Assembly (NCBI GenBank): GCA_030248215.1
Contig: JASANG010000627.1
Location: 496,001-560,000, forward strand
Length of the DNA stretch: 64,000 nucleotides
Source of the DNA: Enoplolaimus lenunculus
Taxonomy: Eukaryota > Nematoda > Enoplea > Enoplida > Thoracostomopsidae
Reading direction: 5' to 3'
The position numbers and the translations under genes were made by a program. Shown here piece after piece: positions 12,701-22,407 of the stretch. Each line of letters starts with the position of its first letter. Position 1 is the first letter of the stretch. Under the pieces are notes generated by a model. It saw only the letters and a program-made list of their open reading frames with translations. It did not search any database and had not been told where the DNA came from.

Positions 12701-15700
12701 GTCAAATACATGTACTTATTCCGTACATAAAACGGATCCAACGCTGACACGAGACCGTACGCAATTGCGCCGCGAAGTCCACCGTACGCCATTATAAACT
12801 GGTCAACTTTGGCAAGTTTGATGATGCGAAAATTGTTGACAAAAAACGTTAAAACCACAACGCCTGAAAGTAAAATTTAAAATTTTATAAATAAATCAAG
12901 AGTAAGAGTACCGTTTTTACTGTGAGAATGGAGTTCCATCAATGGATGTAGGACAGGTCCGCAAACGTTTACCATTTTCTCTTAATCCTCAGCCGTGTTA
13001 TTTACGCTTTAAAATTTGAGCTATGTATAGATTAAACACAATGAAGTGAAATAAGATGTACGCTATAATTGAAAACTTAGCTTCACTTCGGGATGTCCCT
13101 AAACTGGATCAGCAATAAATAGCGAAACTTTTGGTTGTAACTGCGTATAGTTCGATGACCATTTTCAATAAAATTTGCGGCCAATGTTACTTTAAGGGGT
13201 GTAACAGTAGACTAAGCGTATTCCTAAGCCTAAGCCTAAGCGTTGCAAAATGAGTCCCTAAGCCAAAGCCAAAGCCTAAGCAAAAAATGTAATCTATAAT
13301 CTAAACCTCCAACTCTTTCATAGACCCACCAGAAATCAGGACGCCCCCTTGACAGTAACATGGGCCAAATTTGTTATAAAATTTGTAATTTTGCACAAGA
13401 GCTCTATTTGCAACCAAATCAAAAGTGAGCCGATTTACCTATAACGCGATAGACAAGGCAAAATAAAACGGTAAGACACACAAACGCAGTATTCCACTGA
13501 TGATCGTTAGTGACCGTTGAAAGACCGAGAAACATAAAAATGATCGTTTCTGAGCTTGAACTGAGCATTTTAAGAAAATACTTGATTGTTGTATGAGATT
13601 TTTCGGATACATTGCCTTGAACGTACTGTTTCATTGCGATACCACAGAATACAATGCTGAAATTTGACCACAACCATAGCAAACATTTGCGTCAGTACGC
13701 GACGCAAAATTGTGGCGGAGATAAAGATCACGGGTGGAACACGGTTTTTCTGCGGCACTGCAATTGAGTAAGCTTAAAGCTTTAGACTAATTTTTTGCTT
13801 AGACTTATAGGCGTATAGGCTTAGCTATAACCTCATTCTTACGTCTAAGCTTAGGCATAAAAACGTGCTTATACTACTGTAACAGTCCTGTTCTATACAT
13901 TGGCCCAAATTGTTCATGTGCAACTTATAATCCACTTAAAATGTGGGGAGCATTTTTTGGGGCAACGCGACGAAGTCCGTTTCAGTAGTTGAAATCATGG
14001 TGAGGATTATACACATTTTCTGGTATAAAATTTTGCGCCGTCTGTACGATTCTAAATGTTAAATAACGATCGAAGTGTGTGATATAAACGCTTTGGAGAC
14101 CGACTGAATATAGCAACCTGATACTGATTTTTTTACCGGAACCACAACAAGATATTAACCGGATACTGATTCTTTACCGGAACCACAACAAGATATTAAC
14201 CGGATACTGATTCTTTACCGGAACCACAACAAGATATTAACCGGATACTGATTCTTTACCGGAACCACAACAAGATATTAACCGGATACTGATTCTTTAC
14301 CGGAACCACAACAAGATATTAACCGGATACTGATTCTTTACCGGAACCACAACAAGATATTAACACGGATATAGGATCTAAATGTGTGCACTGATGGTAG
14401 TATTTCTATTTGAGTAGCGCCAAAATATATGTTAAATGATATGAAATTAACTATTGGCTCAGATTTCACGTCAGTGTCACTTCTTGACTTGCCCGCAATT
14501 GCGTCGTAACTAATCATTTCGTCTTTCCATATCTAAAAAGCATTTTTCACCTTGATAGGGGGCTAAACATAGGGGCACAGAAGGCTTTTCGATCATTTAC
14601 AAGCCAGGTTGAAAATTTGTAGCCATAATTCTTCCAGGAGGGGGCGGAGCCAACTGTTGCCCCCCATCTGGACACGGGTGCGTACCAGAAACATTATAAA
14701 CTGTTCGAAATACTTACGCAATAATTCCAGATAAGTGAAATAATTCCGCAGACAGATATGCTGAATACGCCATCACGAATACAAACAACGGCTCGAGCAC
14801 CCGGACATGTTTTGTAAATCTAAAATATAATTAAATTGTTTTATATATGTGTATCTCTGTCATTTTGTTTCGAATGTACTCAAATGTCGTTTTAAGTTTT
14901 CTACTGCCAAATTCCAAGGACATTACACTTATCACCTTGGTCAGCTCTATGTGAAATTTACACTATTACTCAAACTGCATGATCTCTTTTTGTTTATTTT
15001 GATCAATATATGCTTTCGTTTAAACAACACGCCTAGAAATCTTCAGGGCCGCAACTACGTACGTGAGCGGCCGCTCCGCCGATCATCTACGGACATTTAT
15101 TTCTTCCCATGCTGATAAATTCACCAATAGCATAAAGAAAACTTCTATGTACTGACAATTTATCTTGACACTTTCCCTGGAATCCCCCTGACCCTTTCTG
15201 CTATTAATTCCTGGTTGCGGATACTGGTATCTTGAGGATAAGTGTACTCGATGCAGATTACGTATAAACCGTAGCATAATACTGTAACCTATACTTTACG
15301 CTTCAAAAATGACTGAAGGCAAAAAATTGATCTGACGGTACTATAACAGACAAAATAAAGCTGCATATGGATATTAGTATTTGTTGCCAGCTGTTAAAGC
15401 AGCAGCCTCTACCGTCCAAACGGCCAACAAGCCAACTTTATTTTAATCACTTAGATGTAGTTATCTATCACTAGGGACTATATTCTCAAATGGGTATAAC
15501 ACCTGTCACCAGTAAGCAATTTGTTGTTGGACTGGCGAAAGCTTGCAATTGCAGATCTCAAAATTGAAACAGTGTAGTAATAGAAAACTTCAAATTTAAA
15601 AGGCTGCGCTGAATGTCAAATATCTTCATTTACCAGTTCAAACATTGCAAGACCTGTCGCCAACCGATAATAGGTGTTAATACAGGCATTTGAGAATACG

Positions 15701-18700
15701 GGTCTAGATTTATAGAATAGTTAAATTGAACACGGGTCTAGATTTAAACAATACTTAAATGTTTTTACTTCGTAGTAAAACTAATGAGCAATGCCCATAC
15801 AATGCCGACTAGAACTCCGCCCAACGCGACCACAAAAAACGAGCATAATCCAGCAAATATATCGATCGGCAAAATGTTGTCAGATCCAATTTTCTCAAAC
15901 GATTCAAACATTCGATATAAAACCTAAATTTAGTAAACAAATTAGGCACAAATAAGACAACGCAAATTTTCGGCAAATTTATTACATTTTCATTTTTGAG
16001 ACTGGATAATACTGGCAGATCCAAGCCGGCCAGCCAGGCCACAGCCACCAACACAAATCGGTTCCCGGCCGAAGATCGCCGGACAAGATTCCGCCGGACA
16101 GACGGCCATCGGACAATAGACAGCGTGGACGAAGAGGCGACAAACACCCTGGACAATAGGTGTTCAGACAAAAGGCCGTCCTGACAAACGACCGCCTGGA
16201 CAAAAGGCCGTTTGGACAAAAGACTACCTGGAAAAAGGCCGCCTGGACAAAAGAGCGCCTGGACAAAAGGCCGCCTGCACAAAAGACTGTCTGGACAAAA
16301 GACCGTCCGAACAAAAGAATCTTTGGACAAAAGGCCGCCCAGATATAAGGCCGTCTGGACAAAAGACCGCCTGGACAAAAACCCGCCCGGACAAAAACAT
16401 CCAATGTGTGACCAAAACGTAGCACATTCAGAGCGCAAACCTTATAACTAGCAGTGCAGCGCAGCCACCCCTGTATGATAGCTTAAGTTATTCGGCTGAT
16501 TCGATATTAAAAATCACAAGCATAGCTTTGGCTGGGAAAGCTGCAATCAGGGAAAATTTAGCCGTTTGAATTTTCCGCTTTCCAAGTTTCACCAGAAAAA
16601 CTTATGTTTGTGACTTGATACCAATCCTGCTGAATTGCTAGCCGTCATATAGGAGTCGCTGCGCTGACCTTCTGGTCATAAGCTTTATACATCGATTTAT
16701 TTTGGTTTCAACAATAAACAAAAACAACAACAAATGTTTGTTCCATTATTTTGACCACAGTCCGTTTCCGTTATTATTACTTTTCGTTTACAGCATGGTT
16801 TGCAGAGCTTATATTGGTTATTCAAATCACTCTGCTTCCATAGCGAGTCTTTGTTTGAAAACCCGTGGCTTAATTCAACGGCTAATCAATAATCACCATT
16901 ACTAATATTTATTATATACAAAACGGGTTAACGCAAAATTAATCGTGTTTGCTCATTCTGTCCTTTTGCCCAAGCGGCCTTTTGGCCAGGCAGTCATTTC
17001 TTTGTTTGGTCTTTTGTCCGGGCGGCCGTACGTCCGGACGGTCTTTTGTCTGGACGGTCTTTTGCTCGGCCGTTCTTGGTCTGGACGGTCCTCTGTCCGG
17101 ATGGCTTTTTGCGCGGACGGCGTTTTGTCAGGACGGTTTTTTGTCCAGGATACTTTTTTATCCGGACGGTGTTTTGTCCAGATAGTGTTTTGTCCGGACG
17201 GTCTTTTGTCCAGATAGTGTTTTGTCCGGACGGTCTTTTGTCCAGATAGTGTTTTGTCCGGACGGTCTTTTGTCCAGATAGTGTTTTGTCCGGACGGTCT
17301 TTTGTCCAGATAGTGTTTTGTCCGGACGGTGTTTTGTCCAGATAGTGTTTTGTCCGGACGGTGTTTTGTCCAGATAGTGTTTTGTCCGGGCGGTGTTTTG
17401 TCCGGATAGTTTTTTTAACGGACGGTGTTTTGTCCAGATAGTGTTTTGTCCGGACGGTGTTTTGTCCAGATAGTGTTTTGTCCGGACGGTGTTTTGTCCA
17501 GATAGTGTTTTGTCCGACGGTTTTTGTCCGGTGTTTTTGTCCGGACGGTGTTTTGTCCAGATAGTGTTTTGTCCGGACGGTTTTTTGTCCAGATCTTTTC
17601 CGACGGTGTTTTGTCCAGATAGTGTTTTGTCCCCCCGGACGGTGTTTTGTCCAGATAGTGTTTTGTCCGGACGGTGTTTTGTCCAGATAGTGTTTTGTCC
17701 GGACGGTGTTTTGTCCAGATAGTGTTTTGTCCGGACGGTGTTTTGTCCAGATAGTGTTTTGTCCGGACGGTGTTTTGTCCAGATAGTGTTTTGTCCGGAC
17801 GGTGTTTTGTCCAGATAGTGTTTTGTCCGGACGGTGTTTTGTCCAGATAGTGTTTTGTCCGGACGGTGTTTTGTCCAGATAGTGTTTTGTCCGGACGGTG
17901 TTTTGTCCAGATAGTGTTTTGTCCGGACGGTGTTTTGTCCAGATGGTGTTTTGTCCGGACGGTGTTTTGTCCAGATAGTGTTTTGTCCGGACGGTTTTTT
18001 GTCCAGGATACTTTTTTATCCGGACGGTGTTTTGTCCAGATAGTGTTTTGTCCGGACGGTGTTTTGTCCAGATAGTGTTTTGTCCGGACGGTTTTTTGTC
18101 CAGGATACTTTTTTATCCGGACGGTGTTTTGTCCAGATAGTGTTTTGTCCGGACGGTGTTTTGTCCAGATAGTGTTTTGTCCGGACGGCGTTTTGTCCAG
18201 ATAGTGTTTTGTCCGGACGGTGTTTTGTCCAGATGGTGTTTTGTCCGGACGGTGTTTTGTCCAGATAGTGTTTTGTCCGGACGGTTTTTTGTCCAGGATA
18301 CTTTTTTATCCGGACGGTGTTTTGTCCAGATAGTGTTTTGTCCGGACGGTGTTTTGTCCAGATAGTGTTTTGTCCGGACGGTGTTTTGTCCAGATAGTGT
18401 TTTGTCCAGATAGTGTTTTGTCCGGACGGTGTTTTGTCCAGATAGTGTTTTGTCCGGACGGTGTTTTGTCCAGATAGTGTTTTGTCCGGACGGTTTTTTG
18501 TCCAGGATACTTTTTTATCCGGACGGTCTTTTGTCCAGATAGTGTTTTGTCCGGACGGTTTTTTGTCCAGGATACTTTTTTATCCGGACGGTGTTTTGTC
18601 CAGATAGTGTTTTGTCCGGACGGTGTTTTGTCCAGATAGTGTTTTGTCCGGACGGTGTTTTGTCCAGATAGTGTTTTGTCCGGACGGTGTTTTGTCCAGA

Positions 18701-21696
18701 TAGTGTTTTGTCCGGACGGTGTTTTGTCCAGATAGTGTTTTGTCCGGACGGTGTTTTGTCCAGATAGTGTTTTGTCCGGACGGTGTTTTGTCCAGATGGT
18801 GTTTTGTCCGGACGGTGTTTTGTCCAGATAGTGTTTTGTCCGGACGGTCTTTTGTCCAGATAGTGTTTTGTCCGGACGGTCTTTTGTCCAGATAGTGTTT
18901 TGTCCGGACGGTCTTTTGTCCAGATAGTGTTTTGTCCGGACGGTCTTTTGTCCAGATAGTGTTTTGTCCGGACGGTCTTTTGTCCAGATAGTGTTTTGTC
19001 CGGACGGTCTTTTGTCCTATCGGTCTTTTGTTCGGAGGGCCCTTTGTCCAGGTGGTCTTTTGTAAGGAGAGCCTTTTATCCAAGCGGCCTTTTGTCCAGG
19101 ATATCTTTTGTCCCGACGGTCTTTTGTCCGGACCTGTTTGACACCCGTGCACTAGTGACCCGAATAAAAGGGGGACTGTAATTTTACAATCTAATTAAGG
19201 TTCCATAGCAGAAAACTGACCAAAATTAGTTTCCTTATACACCTATTTAAGTGTTGCATATGTCTTAATCAGAAGACTCAACTCAAAACCATTTTTCCAA
19301 CCACAATGTTATTGGAGCTAATGCGAAACTAGAATTTGGACACGGTAAAGGTCAGAAATACAGAATTTAAAACCGTTCAGTTCCGTTATGAATGAATATT
19401 TAGTATATCCGGTATCGTGACTATATATGACGGACATCATGTTTTGCGAAATAATATTTTAGTTTTACGAATTGATATGGGAGAGGTTTTAGACGCCGCA
19501 TTCATTTTCTGACTACTCGCCTGTGTTAAAAATGGTAAAAATACTAGAGTATGCCACATTTAAAAATAAATATCCGAACCCGGAATTTTTGGCGAAGATA
19601 CTCCGAATCACCGGAATACCCGAACTCGGATGCAATTTTAAAAGATAACTTAATATATTAACTTTACCACAGACACAGCATCGTTGAGCAATGATTCACC
19701 GAATACAATGATATATAACATTTCGTTGACGTGAACTTCTTCAAATACAACCAAAACAGCAACAGGATCAACTGCAGAAATAAGCGCAGCAAATATCATA
19801 ACTTCTAATAATGGAGTTGTTGTACCAAACAATCCTGTGCGACCAATTCCGTACAAAGAAAACCCTGAAATAAACAATGATTTCAGTTTTAGTCGCGCCC
19901 GTGGCCGACGGGGGGGGCTGGAATGAGGGCGCAGCCTCCCGCCGTGAAAAAATTTGGCTCCACTGGAAAATTTTCAACCTTGGTTGTAAGTCATTGAAAA
20001 CACTTGTATGCTGCCACTCTTGACACGTTTTTTAGCTCCTGTCCTTGCAATGTGAGCCAGTTACAGGCTTGGTTTTCGTCCTCTGGTTAAAAGGTTGCAA
20101 AATATAGCAAAAGGAAATAACTTTCTTTTTTGGACTCAAGATTCATTAAACTACGTGTGTAAAAGTACCCTTTTCTTTGTCTCTTCAGAAATTTCGAAAT
20201 CAGTAATATATCTTCTCATCTTTCGCCTTGAATAATGTCCCTTGGTGCTGTACAAAAACACTAATTAATTGAAAAAATAAAACCTCTAAAAACTGACCAA
20301 TAGTCATCGTGTTCCATATCGTTCCAAGCACTGCGTACACTAGAATTGTGCCCAAATTTTCAAAAAACGCCTTGCACGGCATGAAAAATCCAGCATCGAA
20401 CACAATCGGCGGCAAAAGAAACAAAAAGAAAATTTCCGATTGCAAATGAAACTTTGATTCTTCGACCAATAAAAACAAAATAAGTCCTACGATAAGACCC
20501 AAAACAATTAGCAGCGAACTGTCTGGAAATACTGACGCCAATCGCTTTGATAGGTGGAATCCTTAAACAAAAACCACGTTGCTGTTAAAATATTGACATG
20601 CATACACTAACGGATCCAGAGGGTAGCGGGTGGGGGTTGTACGCCCCGCATGTCAGAACTTTTTTGTGAAAAACGATAACGCTCCGCCCTACCATATAAT
20701 TTTCTCTCTCAGAAAATTGGCATCTACAGCATTCAGTATAAATTGTGTTTAATAATTTTTGCCAGCCCGCATCGGTCGGAAATTTCTGGATCCGCTGCTG
20801 CTTACATTATCATAAATGTAACTTCTCGCCAGCCAGATTTACACCTTTGGTCAAAAGCCGTGACAAACGACCACCAGTCATTCTCTATATGATAAACCTT
20901 GAAAGCACGACACTAATATCGAAAGCGTGCCAGCGTTTGCATACATTTGTTATTGTTTTGTAACTTAAACCAGGATTACAATGGAAATGGAACGGGCCAC
21001 CGGCCGGCCGGCTTTGTAGCGGTCAGACCGTAGCAGGCTGCCGGCTATACCGGTAAATCCGGCCTAGTCAGCCTCGAACATGTTCTTGATAGTAAAATAA
21101 TTGTATTACTATCAAATTCGTCTACCGTGATATGGTTTTTCATTAAAATTTATTACGTGATAGCATTTCTTAACTTCAAAACAACGAAAGGTCCGGCCGG
21201 TTGGTGGTGGCCAAAAACTTAATGAACTCTTAGATACACGGCTGCATTTGTTACTTGAACTAAAATTAAGTTTACTTAAACTGGTGTTAAACTTAAAAAC
21301 ACGTTAGTTTAAGTAAAACTTAAAAATCTAGTTTAGTTAGTCCGTCCAGCCAGTTAAGTTTTACTTAAACTGGTATTCAAGTTTAGTTAAGCTATCATTA
21401 AAGTTTAAGGTTTTAGAGAGTACAAAAATATTTCGAAATTTTCGGAAAACTTTTACCTTAGGACAAGACATACCTATTTTGGCAAATCCAGCCAGTAACA
21501 ACCATAACGCAATGGTTAACGGTCCTTGAACATGGTTCCAGTCAATGCTGGCAACACGAAATCGAGTCACATTCGGTCGTGTTACATTAGCGAAATCGTC
21601 ATTAGTAGAGTCATAGCTTGTGCTGGATGATGCAGAAATTAGCACAGCGCATGCTGTTGCTAGTATCACTGTCCCGATTCCAGTTATACGATTCAT
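577..21696 (-). CDS. SLC9A3: Na+/H+ exchanger, SLC9A2/3/5-like, 17 exons
   Basis: Electroneutral Na+/H+ antiporter of the plasma/recycling membrane. Exons, 5' to 3': 21474-21696, 20298-20561, 19668-19864, 15769-15923, 14718-14819, 13439-13656, 12661-12863, 11206-11295, 8818-8888, 7387-7620, 6075-6240, 4873-4983, 3919-3990, 3025-3148 (a longer form may reach 2885), 2320-2635, 1380-1481, 577-779. Every junction is GT-AG and phase-consistent. The start ATG opens a hydrophobic leader followed by two N-glycosylation sequons. Family motifs seen: [54 protein letters not shown]. The tail aligns without gaps to the vertebrate NHE3/NHE5 segment YKPRQEYKHLYSRHEL (here [16 protein letters not shown]). 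Length is 844, 908 or 996 residues depending on exons 14/15, against about 834 in human NHE3. The exact paralogue is uncertain, and the symbol is the nearest vertebrate name. Confidence 0.93.
2130..2285. mobile_element. TTAGGC MITE, degraded copy in exchanger intron 15
   Basis: Shares ACACATTTTTGCAACGCTTAGG and the AATACGCTTAATGTACTG block with the 3.7-kb copy. The terminal repeats are eroded and no duplication was found. It lies between exons 15 and 16. Confidence 0.65.
2320..3148 (-). CDS. Exchanger exons 14 and 15, probable alternative pair
   Basis: Exon 14 starts at 3148 in phase 0 and has a strong gtaagt donor after 3025, leaving phase 1. Exon 15 (2320-2635) also enters in phase 0 and leaves in phase 1 (donor gtaagc). 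Exon 13 ends in phase 0 and exon 16 begins in phase 1, so either exon alone keeps the frame. Using both together needs a longer exon 14 ending near 2885 or 2879 with a weak gtt donor; that extension stays open and reads as acidic, coding-like sequence ([12 protein letters not shown]). Both exons carry a GEPD motif. Confidence 0.65.
2737..2800. repeat. Hairpin in exchanger intron 14
   Basis: AATACTTAATACTAAATGC is followed, after a short AT-rich loop, by its near reverse complement GCACTTAGTATTAAGTATT. It lies between exons 15 and 14. Confidence 0.7.
3687..3835. mobile_element. TTAGGC MITE, copy in exchanger intron 13
   Basis: Terminal inverted repeat (TIR) GGCCCATGTTA at the left and TAACATTGACCC at the right, with a TTAGGC-rich core followed by AATACGCTTAATCTACTG. 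It is flanked by an exact 8-bp duplication, aaaactgc, at 3679-3686 and 3836-3843. No coding capacity. Confidence 0.85.
4027..4175. mobile_element. CCCGTAGCCA-type MITE, diverged, exchanger intron 12
   Basis: Begins GGCCCGTAGCCAGAGGGGG and carries GGCTCAGCTTCTC and TTTCAAGCTTGCTGGCAGGTC. Its start is 37 bases from exon 13. Confidence 0.55.
4430..4820. mobile_element. hAT-like MITE in exchanger intron 12
   Basis: Ends GAGGGTGCAATTGG and CCGGTTGCACCCTG, 391 bp, with flanking 8-mers aaacaaag and aaactaag (7 of 8). It ends 52 bases from the donor of exon 12. Confidence 0.85.
4873..4983 (-). CDS. Exchanger exon 12, Asp-run cytoplasmic exon
   Basis: This 37-codon exon is phase 0 at both ends, after a ctatttcag acceptor and before a gtaatc donor. 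It encodes RRFSRSLL, then seven consecutive aspartates from a GAT/GAC run, then a basic stretch ending RKRSK. It aligns to the vertebrate tail segment YSRHELTPTEDEKQ...FHRTMRKRLESFKSTK, with the aspartates replacing the TPTEDEKQD part. Acidic charge is kept although the sequence has become a codon-repeat tract. Confidence 0.85.
5024..5197. mobile_element. CCCGTAGCCA-type MITE in exchanger intron 11
   Basis: Starts CAGGCGGTCCCGTAGCCAAG and ends GGCAATGGACCTG. The interior has GGCTCAGCCCCCCTGG and TTCAACCTTGCTTGCAAGTC, shared with copies near 4027, 9895, 19891, 23906 and 26740. Confidence 0.75.
5533..5592 (-). mobile_element. tRNA-like promoter segment in exchanger intron 11
   Basis: Minus-strand TAACTCAGTGGTTA (A box) followed by GTTCGAACTC (B box) with a shortened spacing. 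No matching acceptor stem. A SINE head or tRNA remnant. Confidence 0.4.
6396..6613. mobile_element. TTAGGC MITE, copy in exchanger intron 10
   Basis: Inserted in the opposite orientation (CCTAAG runs at 6430-6536). Ends are GGCCTATGTACAG and CTATACATGGGCC. Exact 8-bp duplication attggttt on both sides. It contains the longest uninterrupted hexamer array in the window (about six units, 6500-6536). Confidence 0.88.
7900..8150. repeat. CGAGTG-rich degenerate tract in exchanger intron 9
   Basis: Irregular repetition of ACGAGTG, GCACGAG and GAACGAG on the plus strand with no fixed period, open in several frames. Low-complexity sequence, not a gene. Confidence 0.5.
8385..8540. repeat. 76-bp tandem duplication
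   Basis: Two diverged units offset by 76 bases, each with CAAGWTATYTGATCC, CGACCCAC.GTGA.CC and ATTTCCAGTG. In exchanger intron 9. Confidence 0.75.
8957..9169. mobile_element. TTAGGC MITE, copy in exchanger intron 8
   Basis: Ends GGTCCATGTTAAG and TTTACATTGGCC, with exact 8-bp duplication caaaatgc. The core has a CTTAAGCTTTAGACTATTTTTTTGC block shared with the copies at 12.0, 13.7 and 6.5 kb, then imperfect TTAGGC units. It begins about 68 bases upstream of exon 9. Confidence 0.88.
9895..10060. mobile_element. CCCGTAGCCA-type MITE, diverged, exchanger intron 8
   Basis: Contains GATCAGTAGCCAGAAGG, CCCAGAAAAGTTTTAGCC and TTCAAGCTTCTACAATATTT, eroded versions of the family blocks, ending near the CACTTGCTGGTTGGGCTGCC stretch. 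Confidence 0.45.
11528..11917. mobile_element. hAT-like MITE, divergent copy in exchanger intron 7
   Basis: Starts CAGGGTGCCAACC and ends GTTTGCATCCTC, with an interior of GGAATCGGAATT-type motifs. Terminal repeats fit the family loosely. No duplication was recognised. Confidence 0.5.
12018..12202. mobile_element. TTAGGC MITE, copy in exchanger intron 7
   Basis: Ends GGCCGGATCG and CTATACCTGGGCC, with the shared AGCTTTAGACTAATTTTTTT block and TTAGGC units. I do not see a convincing duplication at the ends, so this is probably an older copy. Confidence 0.75.
12355..12530. mobile_element. GGCGGATTTA-type MITE in exchanger intron 7
   Basis: Starts TAGTGGCGGATTTAGAAATT. The interior (ATACAAAATCTTGGTTGTGATCC) is shared with 22408-22610 and partly with 30281-30455. 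The right end is not defined. Confidence 0.55.
13179..13366. mobile_element. TTAGGC MITE, copy in exchanger intron 6
   Basis: Inverted orientation, with ends GGCCAATGTTACTTTAAGG and GACAGTAACATGGGCC. Flanking 8-mers aaatttgc and aaatttgt match at 7 of 8 positions. Confidence 0.83.
13714..13905. mobile_element. TTAGGC MITE, copy in exchanger intron 5
   Basis: The left end is diverged (GGCGGAGATAAAGATCAC) and the right end is CTATACATTGGCC. Flanking 8-mers aaaattgt and caaattgt match at 7 of 8. It starts only 57 bases upstream of exon 6, with its duplication, so it occupies much of the branch-point region of that intron. Confidence 0.8.
14116..14361. repeat. 41-bp tandem repeat, 6 copies
   Basis: Five identical 41-base units and one slightly diverged first unit in exchanger intron 5. 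The unit has two blocks, AACCGGATACTGATTC and TTTACCGGAACCACAAC. The CCGGAACC core resembles the hAT-like MITE family common in this window. Confidence 0.95.
15525..15615. repeat. Dispersed repeat in exchanger intron 4
   Basis: Shares GCAATTGCAGATCTCAAAATTG and AGTAATAGAAA with 36310-36370 (GCAACTGCGGATCTCAAAATTGG...GTAGTAGAAA) in PDHA intron 7. Family unknown. Confidence 0.5.
16065..16403. repeat. 16-bp minisatellite, left inverted arm
   Basis: About 21 diverged copies of the reverse complement of the right-arm unit, clearest from 16165 (GACAAAAGGCCGTCCT, GGACAAAAGACCGCCT and so on). Divergence is higher than in the right arm and no 32-base dimer homogenisation is seen. Confidence 0.9.
16961..19135. 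repeat. 16/32-bp minisatellite, right arm
   Basis: Alternating 16-mers GTTTTGTCCGGACGGT and GTTTTGTCCAGATAGT make a 32-base dimer repeated for about 1.9 kb (17140-19010), roughly 135 half-units over the whole arm. Each dimer carries the palindrome GTCCGGAC. A variant segment containing GGATACTTTTTTATCC recurs at about 17150, 18008, 18104, 18298, 18506 and 18570, giving higher-order structure. Units near 16961-17140 and 19015-19135 are diverged. A damaged patch lies at 17510-17640. Confidence 0.95.
19891..20075. mobile_element. CCCGTAGCCA-type MITE in exchanger intron 2
   Basis: Begins around CGCGCCCGTGGCCGACGGGG and carries GGCTCCACTGG...TTTTCAACCTTGG and TTGTAAGTCATTG, ending near CAATGTGAGCCAG. 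It starts 27 bases upstream of exon 3. Confidence 0.6.
20608..20805. mobile_element. GGATCC-ended MITE in exchanger intron 1
   Basis: Inverted ends AACGGATCCAGAGGGTAGCG and AATTTCTGGATCCGCTG, with a GC-rich left half in AT-rich DNA. It lies between exons 1 and 2. Confidence 0.55.
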
Positions 21697-22407
21697 AATT
21701 GTTAATATTTTAACGTTGGTTCATGGTTTAAGCCAAATACAAATGAATATATGCGTTTGATTTGAAAGTTTCGCTCATTATTTAATGCATGAGGAAATGT
21801 TTTGCTTTTTGTCAAGTTGTAACACAAAATGATCTGTATTATCATATCGCTGAGAATTCTGCTGCTGAAAAACAAAATATTTGGTCGCATAACGCTGGCG
21901 ATATATTTTTTGGCGATTTTTAGGTTAGTGGGCGCCGTACAACGACGGATACAGAGTTGATACTGGTAGTCCCATTAGAAAATTTTTTATGATTAAAACG
22001 AGTAAAATCCCTTACCTTACAAAATTTAACTTTTGTATAACAAAAATTGTGTATGGCTTTTACCGCTTGCTCCGCCCACGAAGACTATATATTGTTCATC
22101 AGCGATAAATTTCGCAATCCGCCAGAAAGATAGTCGTTTATTAGACTACTGCACGCAAATCATACAAAAGGAATGGATTTTAAGCAGATAATCAATGACA
22201 ACGTAATGCGATTTTTCATGTTAAACAACCAATTCTAACCGTCATGATTCGTGACTATTGCAAATATAAATGCCATATACTTTCCAACACTAGGCCTTGT
22301 GGCCCATATTACTGGCAAACACATAGCTATAACTCGGAACCAGGAACCGTTAATACATCTGTAGTAAACCGGGGCTTCATCTGCGACGGGTCTACTAAAA
22401 AGGGTGT

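Larger units (their letters stand above)
16065..19135. mobile_element. Foldback element with 16-bp minisatellite arms
   Basis: Two arrays of the same 16-base unit stand in opposite orientation: left arm 16065-16403 (GACAAAAGRCCGYCTG type) and right arm 16961-19135 (its reverse complement), around a non-repetitive spacer at 16404-16960. This is the architecture of foldback transposons (Drosophila FB/Galileo type): long inverted arms of subrepeats. The whole element lies in exchanger intron 3. Outer units are diverged and central units are nearly identical. I could not find a target duplication or any transposase. A pair of minisatellite expansions arising in inverted orientation is the alternative. 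Confidence 0.6.

Noticed and set aside
15809-16438. 209-codon minus ORF
   Set aside because: Mostly minisatellite translation in the left arm. Only 15769-15923 in another frame is real coding (exchanger exon 4).
16065-19135. CRISPR array
   Set aside because: The repeats are contiguous 16-mers without unique spacers, in a eukaryotic intron.
18580-19152. 190-codon minus-strand ORF and many 60-80-codon plus ORFs
   Set aside because: They are translations of the 16-base minisatellite. All frames are open on the minus strand, so openness has no coding meaning.
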